Source: Petunia secreta (Eukaryota; Streptophyta; Magnoliopsida; Solanales; Solanaceae). From it: DNA of 64,000 bases. How positions within the stretch are numbered: the first letter of the stretch is position 1; the number at the start of each line of letters is the position of its first letter. A program made the translations under genes and the position numbers. The stretch is taken from contig JARKIP010000023.1 in assembly GCA_029990175.1 (NCBI GenBank), positions 27,733,501 through 27,797,500 of the forward strand, written 5' to 3'. The notes below the pieces were generated by a model. The model was not told the origin of the DNA. It saw only the letters and a program-made list of their open reading frames with translations, and searched no databases. Of this stretch, positions 1-11,390 are shown piece after piece.

Positions 1-1379
1 CTCACTATGGAGCAGGATCTATGCTTCATGGGATAGAGATGAGAAGTTGCAGAAGATAGTCACTGAACTACAACAACATCATACAACAAGGCCTCATTAT
101 CAGCTCAGAGGGGAGTACTAACTAGAAAGGGTAAGATTGTAGTTAGGAAAGGTGAAATAGTGAGGCACGAGTTATTGTCACTTCACCACAGTAGTGCCAT
201 AGGAGGACATTCTGGGGTACAAGCTACACTGATAAGACTTAAGTAGTATTTTTATTGGAAGGGAATAAAACCGGATGTTTATGCTTTTATCAAAAGGTGT
301 GAGGTCTTTCAGAGACAAGAATGAAAATGTCGCATCTCCAGGGTTGTTGAAACCTCTACCCATACTTGAAAGAGTGTGGCAACACATATCAATGGATTTT
401 ATACTCGAGAGGTAAGACCATTATTCTAGTGGTAGTGGACAGATTGAGCAAGTATGCTCATTTCTTAGGTCTCAAGCACCCCTATATAGCTATGGATATA
501 GCTCAACTATTTCTAGATCAGATCTTTAGGTTACATAGTTAGCCACAATCTATTGTGTCTGATAAAGATGCTATATTTATTAGTAAACTCGACATGAGTT
601 TTCAAGTTACAGAAGGTTAAGTTGAACATGTCTACAGCATATCACCCTCGGAGTGATGGTCAAGCAGAGGTGTTGAATAGCTTCCTAGAGTGTTATCTCA
701 TATACATTGTAGCTGATAGGCCAAACAATGGTGTAAATGGCTTCCCTTAGCTGAATGGTGGTAGAACACTTCTTATCACTCAGCTCTACACAATAGCCCA
801 TATGAAGTTCTTCATGGCCAACCACCACCACCCGTAATTCCTTATCAACCCTTTGAATCATAACTTGATATGGTAGACAGAAGCTTACAAGCCAAAGAAT
901 CAACACTCAGATGCATTAAGTTCCACTTATATCAAGCTCAAGATAGGATGAGAGTTTAGGCTAACAAAAAGAGGTCTGAAAGAGTGTTGGCTGTGGGAGA
1001 TTGGGTTTATGTAAGACTGCAACCCTATCGACAAGTGTCCCTAAAAAATCACAGACATCACAAACTCTTTCCTAAGTACTTTGGGCCATTTCAGATTCTT
1101 CAGAGGATTGGTTCAGTTGCCTATAAACTTGACTTACCACCAAGGTCCAAGATACATCTCACCTTCCGTGTCTCACATCTCAAGAAATATATGGGGTCCA
1201 CTCTAGTTTCTCCAGTGTTTCCATTACATATTACTGAAATGGTGTGGGAGTGCCTCAGGTATTGGTGAAGTGCTTTACTGCTGCAGAAGAAGACAGTTCG
1301 TGGATGGACTACTCTGTTTTGCGAGATCAAACCAAACTTCGATCCTTGAGGACAAGGATCATTTGAAGAGTGGGGTAGT
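1..1379 (+). pseudogene. Ty3/gypsy pol 3' end (integrase), decayed
   Basis: This is the tail of a Ty3/gypsy polyprotein whose 5' part lies outside the window. Translation in shifting frames shows the integrase HHCC-type start (HSSAIGGHSGVQAT at about 185-230, then FYWKGIKPDVYAF), a core-domain remnant (ISMDF, then SAYHPRSDGQAEV-like text near 635-670) and the C-terminal GPFQIL..VAYKLDLPP..HLTFRVSHLKKY block at 1090-1190. Several in-frame stops and frameshifts make it inactive. A purine-rich tract (GAAGAGTGGGGTAG, about 1365-1379) directly precedes the LTR and fits a polypurine tract. No chromodomain was recognised. Confidence 0.85.
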
Positions 1380-1807
1380 TGATATGTAAATTATACCAAA
1401 ACATGTAATAGTCATTAATAACTAACCGTGCCTAGGTATAAAACGTTGTCATTTAGGGATTAGCTTAAGAAGAACAAAAATGAGATGACATTGTTTAGTT
1501 AAGTGGCATTAAGTGGGAAAATATTAAAAGCATATGACGTCGTTTGGTCCGGTCAACAGGGTAGTTATTCTGGTAGCTGACATGGACAATGTAGTTAGGG
1601 TTAGTTGGGGTTAAATTGGTGTTCTCTTCCCCATTTCGATTCATGTTGATTTTTGTATGTGAAATTGTGTAATTCTCTCTTTTGTTCATCAAATAATATT
1701 CCATTCTTCTTAGCCATTTTCAATTTCTGTTTAGGAGTTCTTGTTAATAACTTCTTAGGGAATTGATTCTACACCACTTTTCTTAGCTCAATTTCTTAGC
1801 TGTATCA
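1380..1807 (+). repeat. 3' LTR of the gypsy fragment
   Basis: The repeat starts TGATATG directly after the polypurine tract and ends GTATCA, giving TGATA..TATCA ends. Its last 90 bases (AACTTCTTAGGGAATTGATTC then ACCA..TTTTCTTAGCTC) closely match the 3' end of the LTRs of TE2 (9830-12081, read on -), so the two elements belong to related families. The 5' LTR is outside the window, so the borders rest on one copy. Confidence 0.7.
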
Positions 1808-2713
1808 ATTAAGTATATCATTTGATTATAATACGTAAAATGCATACACAAAGTAGTTGATAAAAACACTTTCAAAGAAAGAGAGAGAGATAGAGAGAGA
1901 AGATGGGGAGGGGATAGTATTCCTTTTAGACTTTTAATTTTCAAAACGAAGATTGATATAAACATCAATGAAAGGCTAGTTCTAGAAAGCACTAATGGAC
2001 TGCAAAAAGTCAAATAAGATAGTTCTCCAAACAGTTCTCCATGCTTTTTAGTTTATAAGGCCTAAGATGGGCACGGATTTAATAAAAAATTATATTTTTG
2101 TAACTTATAATTTTAAACGTATTTTAAGATTCTGTGACTATATAAAGAAAAATATTAAAGCTTATTTTCAAGTACAAAATGTATTGTTGTTTCTTATAAA
2201 ATAAATATATAGTGTCAAATAAAATGAAAGGGATCATGTCATGCATATATTTACGTAACTATGTAAACATGAGAAGAATATCTGGCTTGACGTGGAGATT
2301 CCAAGCCAGCTAGGAGTCATTAGGTCCACATTGAGGGCCAACTTATTACTTCTTTCTTGTGGATTTAGTGGCTTACGAATTGGTCAATGTCTATCTTTCC
2401 AGACATAATCCTGACTTTATTTTATTTCTTCTCTTCGCCAATGTTTTTAATATACACTTGACCTCTTACCATCTCAAAAGACTTTGATTTTTTCTTGAAA
2501 CCATTGTCCTTTCTAACTTTGCATTATCCAAGTCAAATGTATGCCCACACTGGTGGACTACCACACTTGTTTATCAGAACGAAAAATCCTAATTTTCAAA
2601 AATCTTCTAGTATTAATGCATCATCATAACCCTTTCATGACTTCAGCTTTAGTAATTTGATCTATGAGGGAAACGGCAATTCTGAGCTTTTAAGTATTTA
2701 AGAAAGGGAAAAG

Positions 2714-2745
<32 letters not shown>

Positions 2746-3250
2746 TGGTTCTTTGTCGCATAAGAATGAATTAGAAGATGAAATCCTACTAAGCTAAGAG
2801 TGGGACCAAACTTTTAAAGTGTTAAAAATGTTTAAAATATTTCTACTTATATGTGTGAGATCCCGAAGGAAAAAAGAAAAATAAAAGAAGTACTTTGAAA
2901 CTGATAGAGCACACATATTTAGAATAATTCCAATACCTGCAGAACAATTAAGTGATTATGTCGCTGATTGAAAAAATATCATACTTGGTACTTAGATTAT
3001 ATGAACTTTCCAATTGTACACCAAAGGTCTCATTTGTTCCACCATAGAAGTCTGAATTTGAAATTCGTTATTTAGATATCAATTTCACAAATTAAGTGTA
3101 TTTGTATTTTTTTTTTCTTTTATGACCACTCAATTAAATGTTCTTAACATATTTGATTCTTCTAAATATTGTATCTCAAAATTATCAAATTATTCTTTTA
3201 AAGATTACTATGTATGGCTTTTATAACTATTTTATCCTACTATTGAACCC
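1808..3250. other. intergenic, no gene seen
   Basis: AT-rich DNA without a supportable coding region. It holds a GA-rich stretch near 1878-1903 and a poly-T run at 2719-2746. No transposon ends were recognised. Confidence 0.6.
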
Positions 3251-3301
3251 AGAGGCGGACCCAATGGCTTAACTACAGGTGCACTGGCATCCATTGACGT
3301 C

Positions 3302-3374
<73 letters not shown>

Positions 3375-3449
3375 GCACCTCGAGTAATTTCTATATTTAT
3401 ATTAAATTTAGTGGTGCCTCCGCCGTGGTCAAATCCTGGGTCCGTCTTT
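3251..3449. mobile_element. small TIR element carrying a (TA)n(CA)n microsatellite
   Basis: The ends form an imperfect inverted repeat: AGAGGCGGACCCA at 3251-3263 and TGGGTCCGTCTTT at 3437-3449 (11 of 13 positions pair). Inside lies (TA)n at 3301-3328 followed by (CA)n to 3370. No target-site duplication was found, so the superfamily is open. A possibly related piece with a (TA)n core lies at 27930-28110. Long apparent proteins here are only dipeptide repeats from the microsatellite. Confidence 0.45.
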
Positions 3450-3539
3450 GAGTCTGCACCACCACTGCGACCAACACCAACCATCTTCACTGTGCACCAT
3501 TTACGCCAATCTCCACATCACAACCACCACTACTAGCCG
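3450..3539. other. ACC/CAC-rich host tract, left part
   Basis: Low-complexity sequence rich in CACCA/CAACC. The same composition resumes at 9689-9829 and 12087-12330, so this is one tract split by two later LTR-element insertions. Bases 3535-3539 (AGCCG) are the left target-site duplication of TE1. Confidence 0.6.
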
Positions 3540-4380
3540 TGATGCAATCCACATTGAGCTCAAACACCAACCATCAAGTGACAAGCTAAAAGAGTGAAAA
3601 AGAAAGCAAGAGCTTCGGAGATGAGTTCAAGGCCGCATGCCACAAATTTGTGGAGGGTGGAGCATACCAAGAGCATCCCAGGCTGGGGATGAGGCTGAGG
3701 CAGAGCGCCTCCCAAGGTGGGCGGACCGCCTACCCTCCACAAATGCTGAAAAACTCGAAATGTGGCTTAGTATCGATTATACAACTCTCTGGACTTTGGC
3801 CAGGCGGAGCGCCTATCTGCAGAGGCGGACCGCCTCTGATGAAACACCTCTCAGAAGTGTCTTGGGCGGAGCGCCTAAGGCCTGGGGTGGACCGCCCCCC
3901 TCCTTGGGTACAGCCTAGACGGGATTTTTGTCAACTCCCTAGACTATTTCCTATTTTGACCCTGCGTGGTCTTTATCATTAAAGTCAACTTGTATGGCTA
4001 TTTTAGACTTAATTTAAAAGTGTTGAAGGTATATAAATACCACAGTTAGTCTTTTATTTCATTTACCTTACATCACTTTGAATATTGAATATTGAACTTG
4101 AGAGTATCTCTATGAAGAAAACCCTTTTGGGCTTGAATTCACTTGGTGAATTCTATTGAACTTCAATCCTCCTTGACCAAACTTGATTGCAAGAGTCGTG
4201 TATCTCTTGAGGTTAGTTTGCTTAGTATAGGTGTTCTTTAACATCATTAAGGATGTATCGAGACTAGTTCCTCGGTGCTACTTTGATTTTTGTTCAAACC
4301 ACGTCTTGCTCCTATCTATTTTCTATCTCCTCTTCTTTTATTTCTATCGTGTTTGCTTCCGTGTATTTTATATTGCATCA
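3540..4380 (+). repeat. TE1 5' LTR
   Basis: 841 bp, TG..CA ends. It contains a GC-rich block (about 3690-3900) with several short palindrome-like motifs of the form GGCGGASCGCC. A TATAAATA motif near 4032 could be the promoter TATA box. It aligns easily with the 3' LTR with scattered substitutions and short indels, so the insertion is not very recent. Confidence 0.9.
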
Positions 4381-5367
4381 ATTGGTATCATAGCACGGCT
4401 AGAATTTTTTCTTACAAACCCTCATCCTATTCATCTATCTCGTATCTTTAGTTTCTTGTATGTTTTTGTTGACAAAAGAAAAAGAAGAAAAAAAATTGAA
4501 AAAGTTGAAAAACACCCAAAGAGTTGATTCAAAAAGTTTGGATTTGATTCCCCAATCGTTGAAAGTTATTGGGGATTGTTCTATATTATTTTTGCATTCT
4601 TTTGGTACCATTATATCTTGTATTGTTGTAGTGATTGAAAACTTGAAGAATCCAAACCCCATTTTTGAAATCCTTTGAAATTTTGCTTCAAATCTTGAAT
4701 CGAAGCTTGTTACTGTTGTGTTGGGGTTGAAAATAATTGGGGATTGTTAGGAATCATTGAATTCATCTTTGGGTACCTTTGGATTTGAGAAACAAGTGGA
4801 AATCGATTGAAAATTTGGTTTAAAAAGGGTCAAAAACCGTGGTTGAAAAGTTGCAGAAAATTGTTGAGTTTCCAGTTTTAGGCGGACCGCCACTGCAGAA
4901 GTCCCCTCTCTGGACTTTTGTAGGGGGAGGTGCTCCGCCTGTTTTGGCAAATGGGTAGTTTATTTCGTAGGATTTCGTTTGTTCTTTGATTGCATTACTT
5001 CCAACTAGTACTCCTTGAGTAATTTCCCTACTTAATTAGTACTAGTTCATTGAGCTCTTAGGATAACTCATATATGATTGAAGTTGAAAATTCAAAGAAG
5101 ATTCGTAGAATTTCCTTAGTTTAAGTGCTCACTCAAATAGCCGTCTGTTCACAGAGTCACATTAACTCACTCTACCCGAAGAGTACTTTGATTCTTGTCG
5201 ACTGGGTAGATCATTGAGGAAGTTGTTCAATATGAGAAGCCTTGTTGAATCAAGCTTGAGTGATCCTGCCTTACATATTGAGTGTACCCGAGTGACATTC
5301 AAAAGTGAGGGAGCGTGTGACGTTTTTATACTAACCTTTTTCTTTAGTCTTTGGTATTTGTAAGTAC
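4381..5367 (+). other. TE1 leader with primer-binding site
   Basis: TGGTATCATAGC at 4383-4394 matches the plant initiator-Met primer-binding site TGGTATCAGAGC at 11 of 12 bases. The rest is untranslated leader. It carries one more GGCGGACCGCC motif at about 4881-4891. Confidence 0.7.
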
Positions 5368-6532
5368 GTGACCAGAGACATAGACAAGACTGTTGAAGTA
5401 CCGGAAACCACTTTGGCCCATCTCTTGGCCGAGGTGAAGGTATTGAATCTTAATATTGAAAGCATTGAAAAGGAAAGGACCTCGCGTGTCCCAAAAGATG
5501 CCAGAGAAGATACTACTAATGGTTCCATTGTGAGACTGGAACAACGTGCGAAGATAGCTCATCAACAATGATTGAGAGAAGAGTTAGCCCGTGATGATAG
5601 GGCATTGGGCACCCCCAAACAAGTGGGCATTTCACACAACTTGGGCATTCCCCAAGGTAATGTTCCACCACTTATGAGACCCCGTAGAAATGTGGTACCC
5701 ATTGAGTATGATGTTGTAGCTCAAGAAGGGGAGCCACCCGAACATGTGGATGATCATGATGACTATGAGCCACCTTATCCGAATAGGAGGCCAATGCAAG
5801 GAGTTCGTGGTGTGCATAGAGATCGTAGGCTAGGACAAGGGCCCCGCCACTTATGTCATTTCCTCATTTGAAGCTTATGCTTCCACTTGGTGGGAGTCAG
5901 TTAAGAGATCTAGAAGAAGAATTGGATTGCCTGAGCGCATTACTTGGGATAAATTGAAACAAGTGATGAATGAGAAGTATGTCACCCCAAAGCATAGGCA
6001 AGAACAACTTAAGAATCTCTATGAATTGAAGCAAGGACTCAAATAGGTTGAGGACTACTTTAATGAGTTTAAGTAGACTCGGATGTCCCTAAATAGGGAA
6101 GATGAAGAGCAAGCTATAATCTAGTTCAAGAATAGGCTAAATCGGGATTTGGCTTCTCAATTGAGGTTGTACATATTTCATTCACTCTAAGATCCATAAA
6201 ATGCCGCCATTGAATCCGAGAATTGGAGTAAAGAAGAGAAAGCCACTCGCTCTAGAGGTAACACTGCATCTAGTCTTATGAGCCGACCCATGGATTGGAA
6301 TAGCCCAAGTACCGGTGGTACTATTGGAAACTGGGATGTGAAGAAGACTTTTGAGAAGGGAACACCGAAGAGTAACTCTAAGGAGTTGGGAGGTAACTCT
6401 AAGAGTCAATTACATGCACCTAGTGCTTCTTCTTTTCAATGTCACAAACATAAGGGATATGGGCATTTTGCTAAAGATTGTCCCACCCATCGAACAATGA
6501 TGATCATGAATGATGGGAGGGTGTGTGAGTAA
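5368..6532 (+). pseudogene. TE1 gag (capsid and zinc knuckle), decayed
   Basis: Gag-like coding sequence in pieces: an N-terminal part at 5368-5871, a capsid region near 5860-6170 (ASTWWESV..ITWDKLKQVMNEKYV..RQEQLKNLYELKQG) and a C-terminal part at 6278-6532. The zinc knuckle near 6439-6480 reads CHKHKGYGHFAKDC, so the second cysteine of the CX2CX4HX4C pattern is replaced by histidine. Stops and frameshifts are frequent (for example after AHQQ at 5569-5571 and in the capsid region). The family role is binding and packaging of element RNA; this copy cannot make an intact protein. Confidence 0.8.
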
Positions 6533-6689
6533 GAAAATGATCCCAAATATGAGGAAGTTGGAGGAGGTAAGCAAGTTGAGGGTGAAGAGGAAGTGGCGGA
6601 GGATGATGATCTTAACCTGAATTTATGGTACGAAAGAGTTTGAGTTCCAAATGAGTATTGAGGAGGAGGAGATTGTGCAAAGAGAGAAC

Positions 6690-7060
6690 TTGTGCCATGA
6701 TAGGTGTAGAGTGAAGGTACAAGTGTGCTCATTGATTGTTGATTTCAGGAGTTGTACTAATATGGTGAGCCAAACGACGGTATCACGATTGAAGTTGCCT
6801 ACCCTTAAACATCAACATTTGTACTGATTGCAATGGTTGAGTGAGTGTGGGGAGTTGAGGGTGGTGAAGCAACTCTTGCTCAAGTTCAAGATTGGAACTT
6901 ATCATGATGAGCTTATGTTTGATGTCGTGCCTACTTGCCATATCTTGTTGGGAAGGCCTTAGCAATATGATAGACATGTGATCCATAGTGGCCAAGCCAA
7001 TGCTTACACGGCTATGAATGAGGGCAAAAGTTATATACTTAAGCCTTTGTCACCCAAGTA
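6690..7060 (+). pseudogene. TE1 protease-like remnant
   Basis: Translation recovers the conserved block that follows gag in many plant Ty3 elements: a strand with IVDFRSCTNMVSQ, then LPTLKHQH, LQWLSECGELRVVKQ, FDVVPTCHILLGRP and QYDRHVIHSG. The usual DGGS/DSGA active-site loop reads DFRS here, and two stops interrupt the frame. It is therefore an inactive aspartic-protease fold remnant. No RT follows it. Confidence 0.65.
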
Positions 7061-7099
7061 AGTGAGTGATGATTATAGGTTTATGAGGAGCTTAAAGAG

Positions 7100-7537
7100 G
7101 TGGCTAAAGCTAAGTCTCCCGTGGAGATCGAGCTCGAAGGCGTAAACCTTGTTGTTATGCCTTGTCGGGTTGAAAGGAAGAGTCACTCTACTCCAAATGA
7201 GGGCATTCTCGTACCTCACCCCATTGTACTTGAACATGAGAGACAAAAGATTAAGAGGAGTAAGGGAGTGATCGGTGACAATCCTAGAATGGAAAAAGGA
7301 GATGATGTGTGGAGTGATGTGAGTGGGTTGTCTCCACAAACTACACTTGGCCTTGAGAGAAAAGTGAGAGAAAGGAGAAAAGAGATAAGAAGAATTGAGA
7401 ATGAGAGCACCCATTGTTCTAATCATTCTTTATCTTCTTCTTCTTCTTCTTCTTCTTCTTCTTCTTCTTCTTCAACTTCTTCTTCTTGTTTTAGCTTTTG
7501 TGTAGGTACTCTTGGAGGCAAGCCAATGGAGCCTTAA
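7100..7537 (+). other. TE1 coding remnant with poly-serine tract
   Basis: An open stretch of 145 codons continuing from the pro region (KSPVEIELEGVNLVVMPCRVE), followed by charged sequence and a (TCT)n microsatellite at about 7432-7472 that encodes serine repeats. In related elements such sequence lies between pro and RT. I can assign no function; the serine run comes from the microsatellite. Confidence 0.4.
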
Positions 7538-7799
7538 CCATATGCTAAGGAAGAAAGGCAAGGTGATGAAGATCATAAATGTAAGCTACATGAAGATGGA
7601 GTTGATCATGATACTTCAAGTGCTATGAGTGCTCAAGGAAGTAACTCAAGTGTAAGTGTTAATTTTCCTTTTCATGAACATGTTAGTTCCTTGTCTTGGA
7701 CTCCATGTTAAGTGGTGCTTGTAATGCATCTATTGAACTTTCAACTAGTATAGAGTCTTTATTGGTCAACTTGTTTGTGAATGTAAACCACTAGTTGAG

Positions 7800-8690
7800 A
7801 GGGTTGATAAGCCACATCATGATGTGAGCCCGGTGTTCAATGAACCTCTCTATAGTGAAGAAGTTGTAGTTGACCTTGCTTGTGAACCTTGTTACGACAC
7901 ACCACCCATATTTGATAAAGAGGAAGATGACTTGTTTGACTCTACCCTTGTTGATATAATTGATTTTGGTGGATTTGTGTGTCGTAGTAAGGATGGTAGT
8001 GACCTTGAGGAGTCTCTAGTGAAGGGTTATCTATGATGACTCCTCAACTGTGTGATGAACCTAGTTTTGATACTTCACCTTTGCTTGACCATGAATTTTA
8101 GATGCTTACTTTTACTAATCCCTTGTTTGAAGGCATCTTTATTAGAGGTGGTGATTTGTATCGAATTAGGGTTGAGAATGAGTTAGAACCTCCATGGTGT
8201 AAAGGATTTGATTTCATAGACAACTCTTTGTTTGAAAATTCGAGTGAGGTGGATGATTCTTCTAGTGACCCATACTCTTGGTTGTTTAGGTTGTGATGAT
8301 AAAGAAGCCGTTATTATTGCCTTTCTTGAGAGCTTGTCCAATAAGGAGGGTTGTCTTAAGGATGCAAATGAAAGTGAAGAGGTAACTCTTAGTGTGAGTA
8401 AGAGTGCTTTCAAGAAGGGAAGTGGAGTAATTGATGCTAGTTGTAGGTTGAGCTATTTTGCTTACTCTATGCCATATGTTAATCACACTTTGAGTGTTGA
8501 GCATGCCAGAATCAATGTGTCATATTGTAAAAATATTGCATTGAAGGTTTGGTGTTTTGGTCATGAGCTTAGGGATCATAGAAATTTTGATAGTTTGATC
8601 TTCCATATTCCATGTCCTATTGATCTCTTTGATTGTTCTTGTGTTGAGCGCACTTCTTTGTTGAGCCAAGTACTTGTTGTTTCCTTCTGA
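7800..8690 (+). pseudogene. TE1 unknown acidic ORF in place of pol, broken
   Basis: I do not recognise this protein. Three overlapping open pieces (7824-8036, 8035-8296 with one stop, 8232-8690) read as one decayed coding region of roughly 290 codons. It is acidic and carries a repeated motif: PCYDTPPIFDKE and PSFDTSPLLDHE. A cysteine-containing C-terminal part (FHIPCPIDLFDCSCVE) ends at 8690. It occupies the place where RT-RNase H-integrase would sit. It may be captured host sequence or non-coding filler; neither can be decided from one copy. Confidence 0.45.
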
Positions 8691-8860
8691 GACATGAGCT
8701 TTATCATTGTTATTGACACTTAGTTATATCACAAGAGTGTGCCTTCCACACTATTTGCATTAACCTACTCTTGTAGTAGGATGTTTTGGTTGTGCTTGTC
8801 ATTGTTTGTAGACATTGATGGTTTGATTTCGAGGACGAAATCCTTTCAAGAAGGGGAGGA

Positions 8861-9683
8861 TGATGCAATCCAAATTGAGCTCACACACCAACCGAAGAGT
8901 GACAAGCTAAGAGAGTGCAAATGATACAAAGGCAAGAGCTTCGGAGATGAGTTGAAGGCCGCATGCCACAAATCTGTGGAGGGTGGAGCATCCCAAGCTG
9001 AGGCGGAGCACCTCCCAAGGTGGGGGGACTGCCTACCCTCTACAAATGCTGAAAACCTCGAAATACGGCTAAGTATCGATTGCACAACTCTCTGACTTTG
9101 GCCAGGCGGAGCGCCTACCTGTAGAGGCTGACCGCCTCTAATGAAAAACCTCTCAAAAGTATCTTGTGCGGAGTGCCTAAGGCCTGGGGAGGACCGCCCC
9201 CTCCTCCCCCGGTACAGCCTAGAAGGGATTTTTGTCAACATCCTTGACTATTTTCTATTTTGACCCCACGTGGTCTTTATTATTAAATCCAACTTGTAGG
9301 GCTATTTTATACTTTATTTAGAAGTGTGGATGGTCTATAAATACCACACTTAGTCTTTTATTTCATTTACCTTACATCACCTTGAATATTGAATATTGAA
9401 CTTGAGAGTATCTCAATGAAGAAACCTTTTTGGGCTTGAATTCACTTGGTGAATCCAATTGAACTTCAATCCTCCTTGATCATACTTGATTGAAAGAGTC
9501 GTGTATCTCTTGAGGTTAGTTTGCTTAGTATAGGTGTACTTTGACATCATCAAGGGTGTATCGGGACTAGTTCCTCGGTGCTACTTTAATTTTTATTCAA
9601 ACCACGTCTTGCTCCTATCTCTTTTCTATCTCTTCTTCCTTTATTTCTATCGTGTTTTCTTCCGCATATTTTATATTGCATCA
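8861..9683 (+). repeat. TE1 3' LTR
   Basis: 823 bp, begins TGATGCAATCC right after the polypurine tract and ends TATTGCATCA, followed by the target duplicate AGCCG. It carries the same GGCGGASCGCC cluster as the 5' LTR (about 9001-9200), partly mutated. Confidence 0.9.
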
Positions 9684-9829
9684 AGCCGCCACCTCATATC
9701 TTCTATCAGCAACTACCTGATTCCACCATTAGTCATCTCCACCAACCACCTCGATCATGAGACACCACTGTACAAACTATATTCACCTATATAATCAGCA
9801 CTACCAATTAACCTCCTCCACGATCAATG

Positions 9830-10181
9830 TGATACATCATACATCCAATTAATCGAGCTAAGAAAAATGGTAAAGAATGAATTCTCTAAGAAGTTACAAT
9901 CAAGAACCTTTGAATAAGAATTGAGAATTGCTAAGAAAGATGAAGTGTTATTGATGAACAAGACAAAGAAAGATACACAATTCACATACAATTTCTGGAT
10001 ATGCTTTACAATCAGATTTCCCCTATTTATCATTTGAAATCCCCAACTAACTTTGTAACTAACCCTCGCCACATCACCCTAACTAATTAGCTGACTTTAA
10101 CCAATTGGCTTAAGCTCAAGATGACATCGCTTTGTGAACTAACTAATTATTAATACTACTAATCTAAATTGGCTTATAACA
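9830..10181 (-). repeat. TE2 3' LTR
   Basis: About 352 bp. Relative to the other LTR it has an extra ACATCAT-like duplication at its + strand left end and an additional segment around 10119-10145 (GACATCGCTTTGTGAACTAA). Confidence 0.85.
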
Positions 10182-10447
10182 AATACCCCCCTTCTCAAAA
10201 TCATCCTTGTCCTCAAGGATGAATGAGACAGATGACTGAATTTCATGAGAAAAGGAAAGCGAGTGAGTCGGTTTCCGAGCCTAGAGTTTGGGATGCTGCC
10301 ATTAGGCCTGCAAAGACTACTTTATCAGTGAAATCATCCTTAGCATCAAGTATGAGGCTTGAAATATGAGGTTTGACTCCACCCGAATCAAAAGGGAAAA
10401 GCAGTGCACATCCATTATTTGTGGAAGGACCACCCTTCTATACCTCC

Positions 10448-10978
10448 CTAACTCATCAAACCAAATCTAGGAAACTTTAAATTCATTGCGGCACAAGTCT
10501 TAAGAGGCCTTGAACTCATTACTATATTTTCCCAAGTTAAACTTCCTACAGTTGATATGTTAGACACAACGAAATCAGTTGCTTCATAGGACAATTTCCC
10601 CATATGTATGCCATTGGTTGACACAGAGAAATTGTATCCAAATAAGAACTCTTGACGATCTTGAAGAGCCAGCTTTCTTAAAAAATTGAAGCATATAGAA
10701 TTGACAGCTGCACAATTTTCACACTTCACCATTGTTCTTGGTGTTGAGAAGTCTACTGATTCTTCTTGTGTTAAATCGAGTACTTGGTCTTCCCTCAAAC
10801 ATGACGCCACCAACTGTATTGGCAAAATAGAAAGTGCCAGACCATCAGGATCAAATGTGAAGAGCACAACCCCACAACTTGCTTCACAGTTAAATTTTGT
10901 AGTTTTACACGCATTGGTTGACACAAAAGGAATGTATTCAAGGAAAGATTCTTTGCAGCCTTGAAGATAGAAATACAA
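10448..10978 (-). CDS. TE2 internal ORF of unknown function
   Basis: A 176-codon open frame in the same orientation as the element. I do not recognise the family. It seems to hold a degenerate internal repeat: FLEYIPFVSTNA near the N-terminus and FLFGYNFSVSTNG in the second half, each following a short segment with G/Q-C/D-R/K-E. It has no RT or integrase motif. It could be a captured or degenerated coding segment; whether it is translated is unknown. Confidence 0.35.
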   Translation of the reverse strand: MYFYLQGCKESFLEYIPFVSTNACKTTKFNCEASCGVVLFTFDPDGLALSILPIQLVASCLREDQVLDLTQEESVDFSTPRTMVKCENCAAVNSICFNFLRKLALQDRQEFLFGYNFSVSTNGIHMGKLSYEATDFVVSNISTVGSLTWENIVMSSRPLKTCAAMNLKFPRFGLMS

Positions 10979-11390
10979 ATGAGGAGGCTCTCTTTCACAG
11001 GATATTAATCTGAAGTATGCAGAAGTCCTAGCTTGTGATTAGCCCATAGCACCATTTTTACAAAGTTTCACCATTGTATACAATTTTCAATATTCATTGA
11101 TTCCTGTTCGATTAGCTTGAATTTTTGTTCTTGGTGTATATATAAAGTAACTGGTGTTTAGCTAAAGCTTATTCTTGACTATTGTTGTTCAGATGAAAAT
11201 CTGACCTTTTATCAAACATATGGTGCGCGATTAACTTCATATGCATATAACTCTTCCTAGTACTACCATCTTCTTGCATAAATTCAATTATAGAGTCATC
11301 TTCCCCTTCATTATATTATTCCATATTCGTACTTACTGGAGAAGCAACTACCACATTATTATTTTCTTCTACAACAATGACAATTTTGGC

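Larger units (their letters stand above)
3540..9683 (+). mobile_element. TE1: non-autonomous Ty3/gypsy-type LTR retrotransposon
   Basis: A complete LTR element. Two LTRs (3540-4380 and 8861-9683) both run TGATGCAATCC..TATTGCATCA and are flanked by a perfect 5-bp duplication AGCCG (3535-3539 and 9684-9688). A primer-binding site like the initiator-Met type (TGGTATCATAGC, 4383-4394) follows the 5' LTR, and a polypurine tract (AAGAAGGGGAGGA, 8848-8860) precedes the 3' LTR. The internal region keeps gag and a protease-like remnant, but no reverse transcriptase, RNase H or integrase was found; the space is filled by acidic coding remnants of unknown role. Mobilisation would have needed another element's enzymes. 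Confidence 0.9.

Noticed and set aside
3269..3536. Open frames on both strands over the (TA)n(CA)n repeat
   Set aside because: They encode only YI/TH/CV dipeptide runs from the microsatellite.
7432..7500. Serine-rich protein domain
   Set aside because: Produced by a (TCT)n microsatellite inside TE1.
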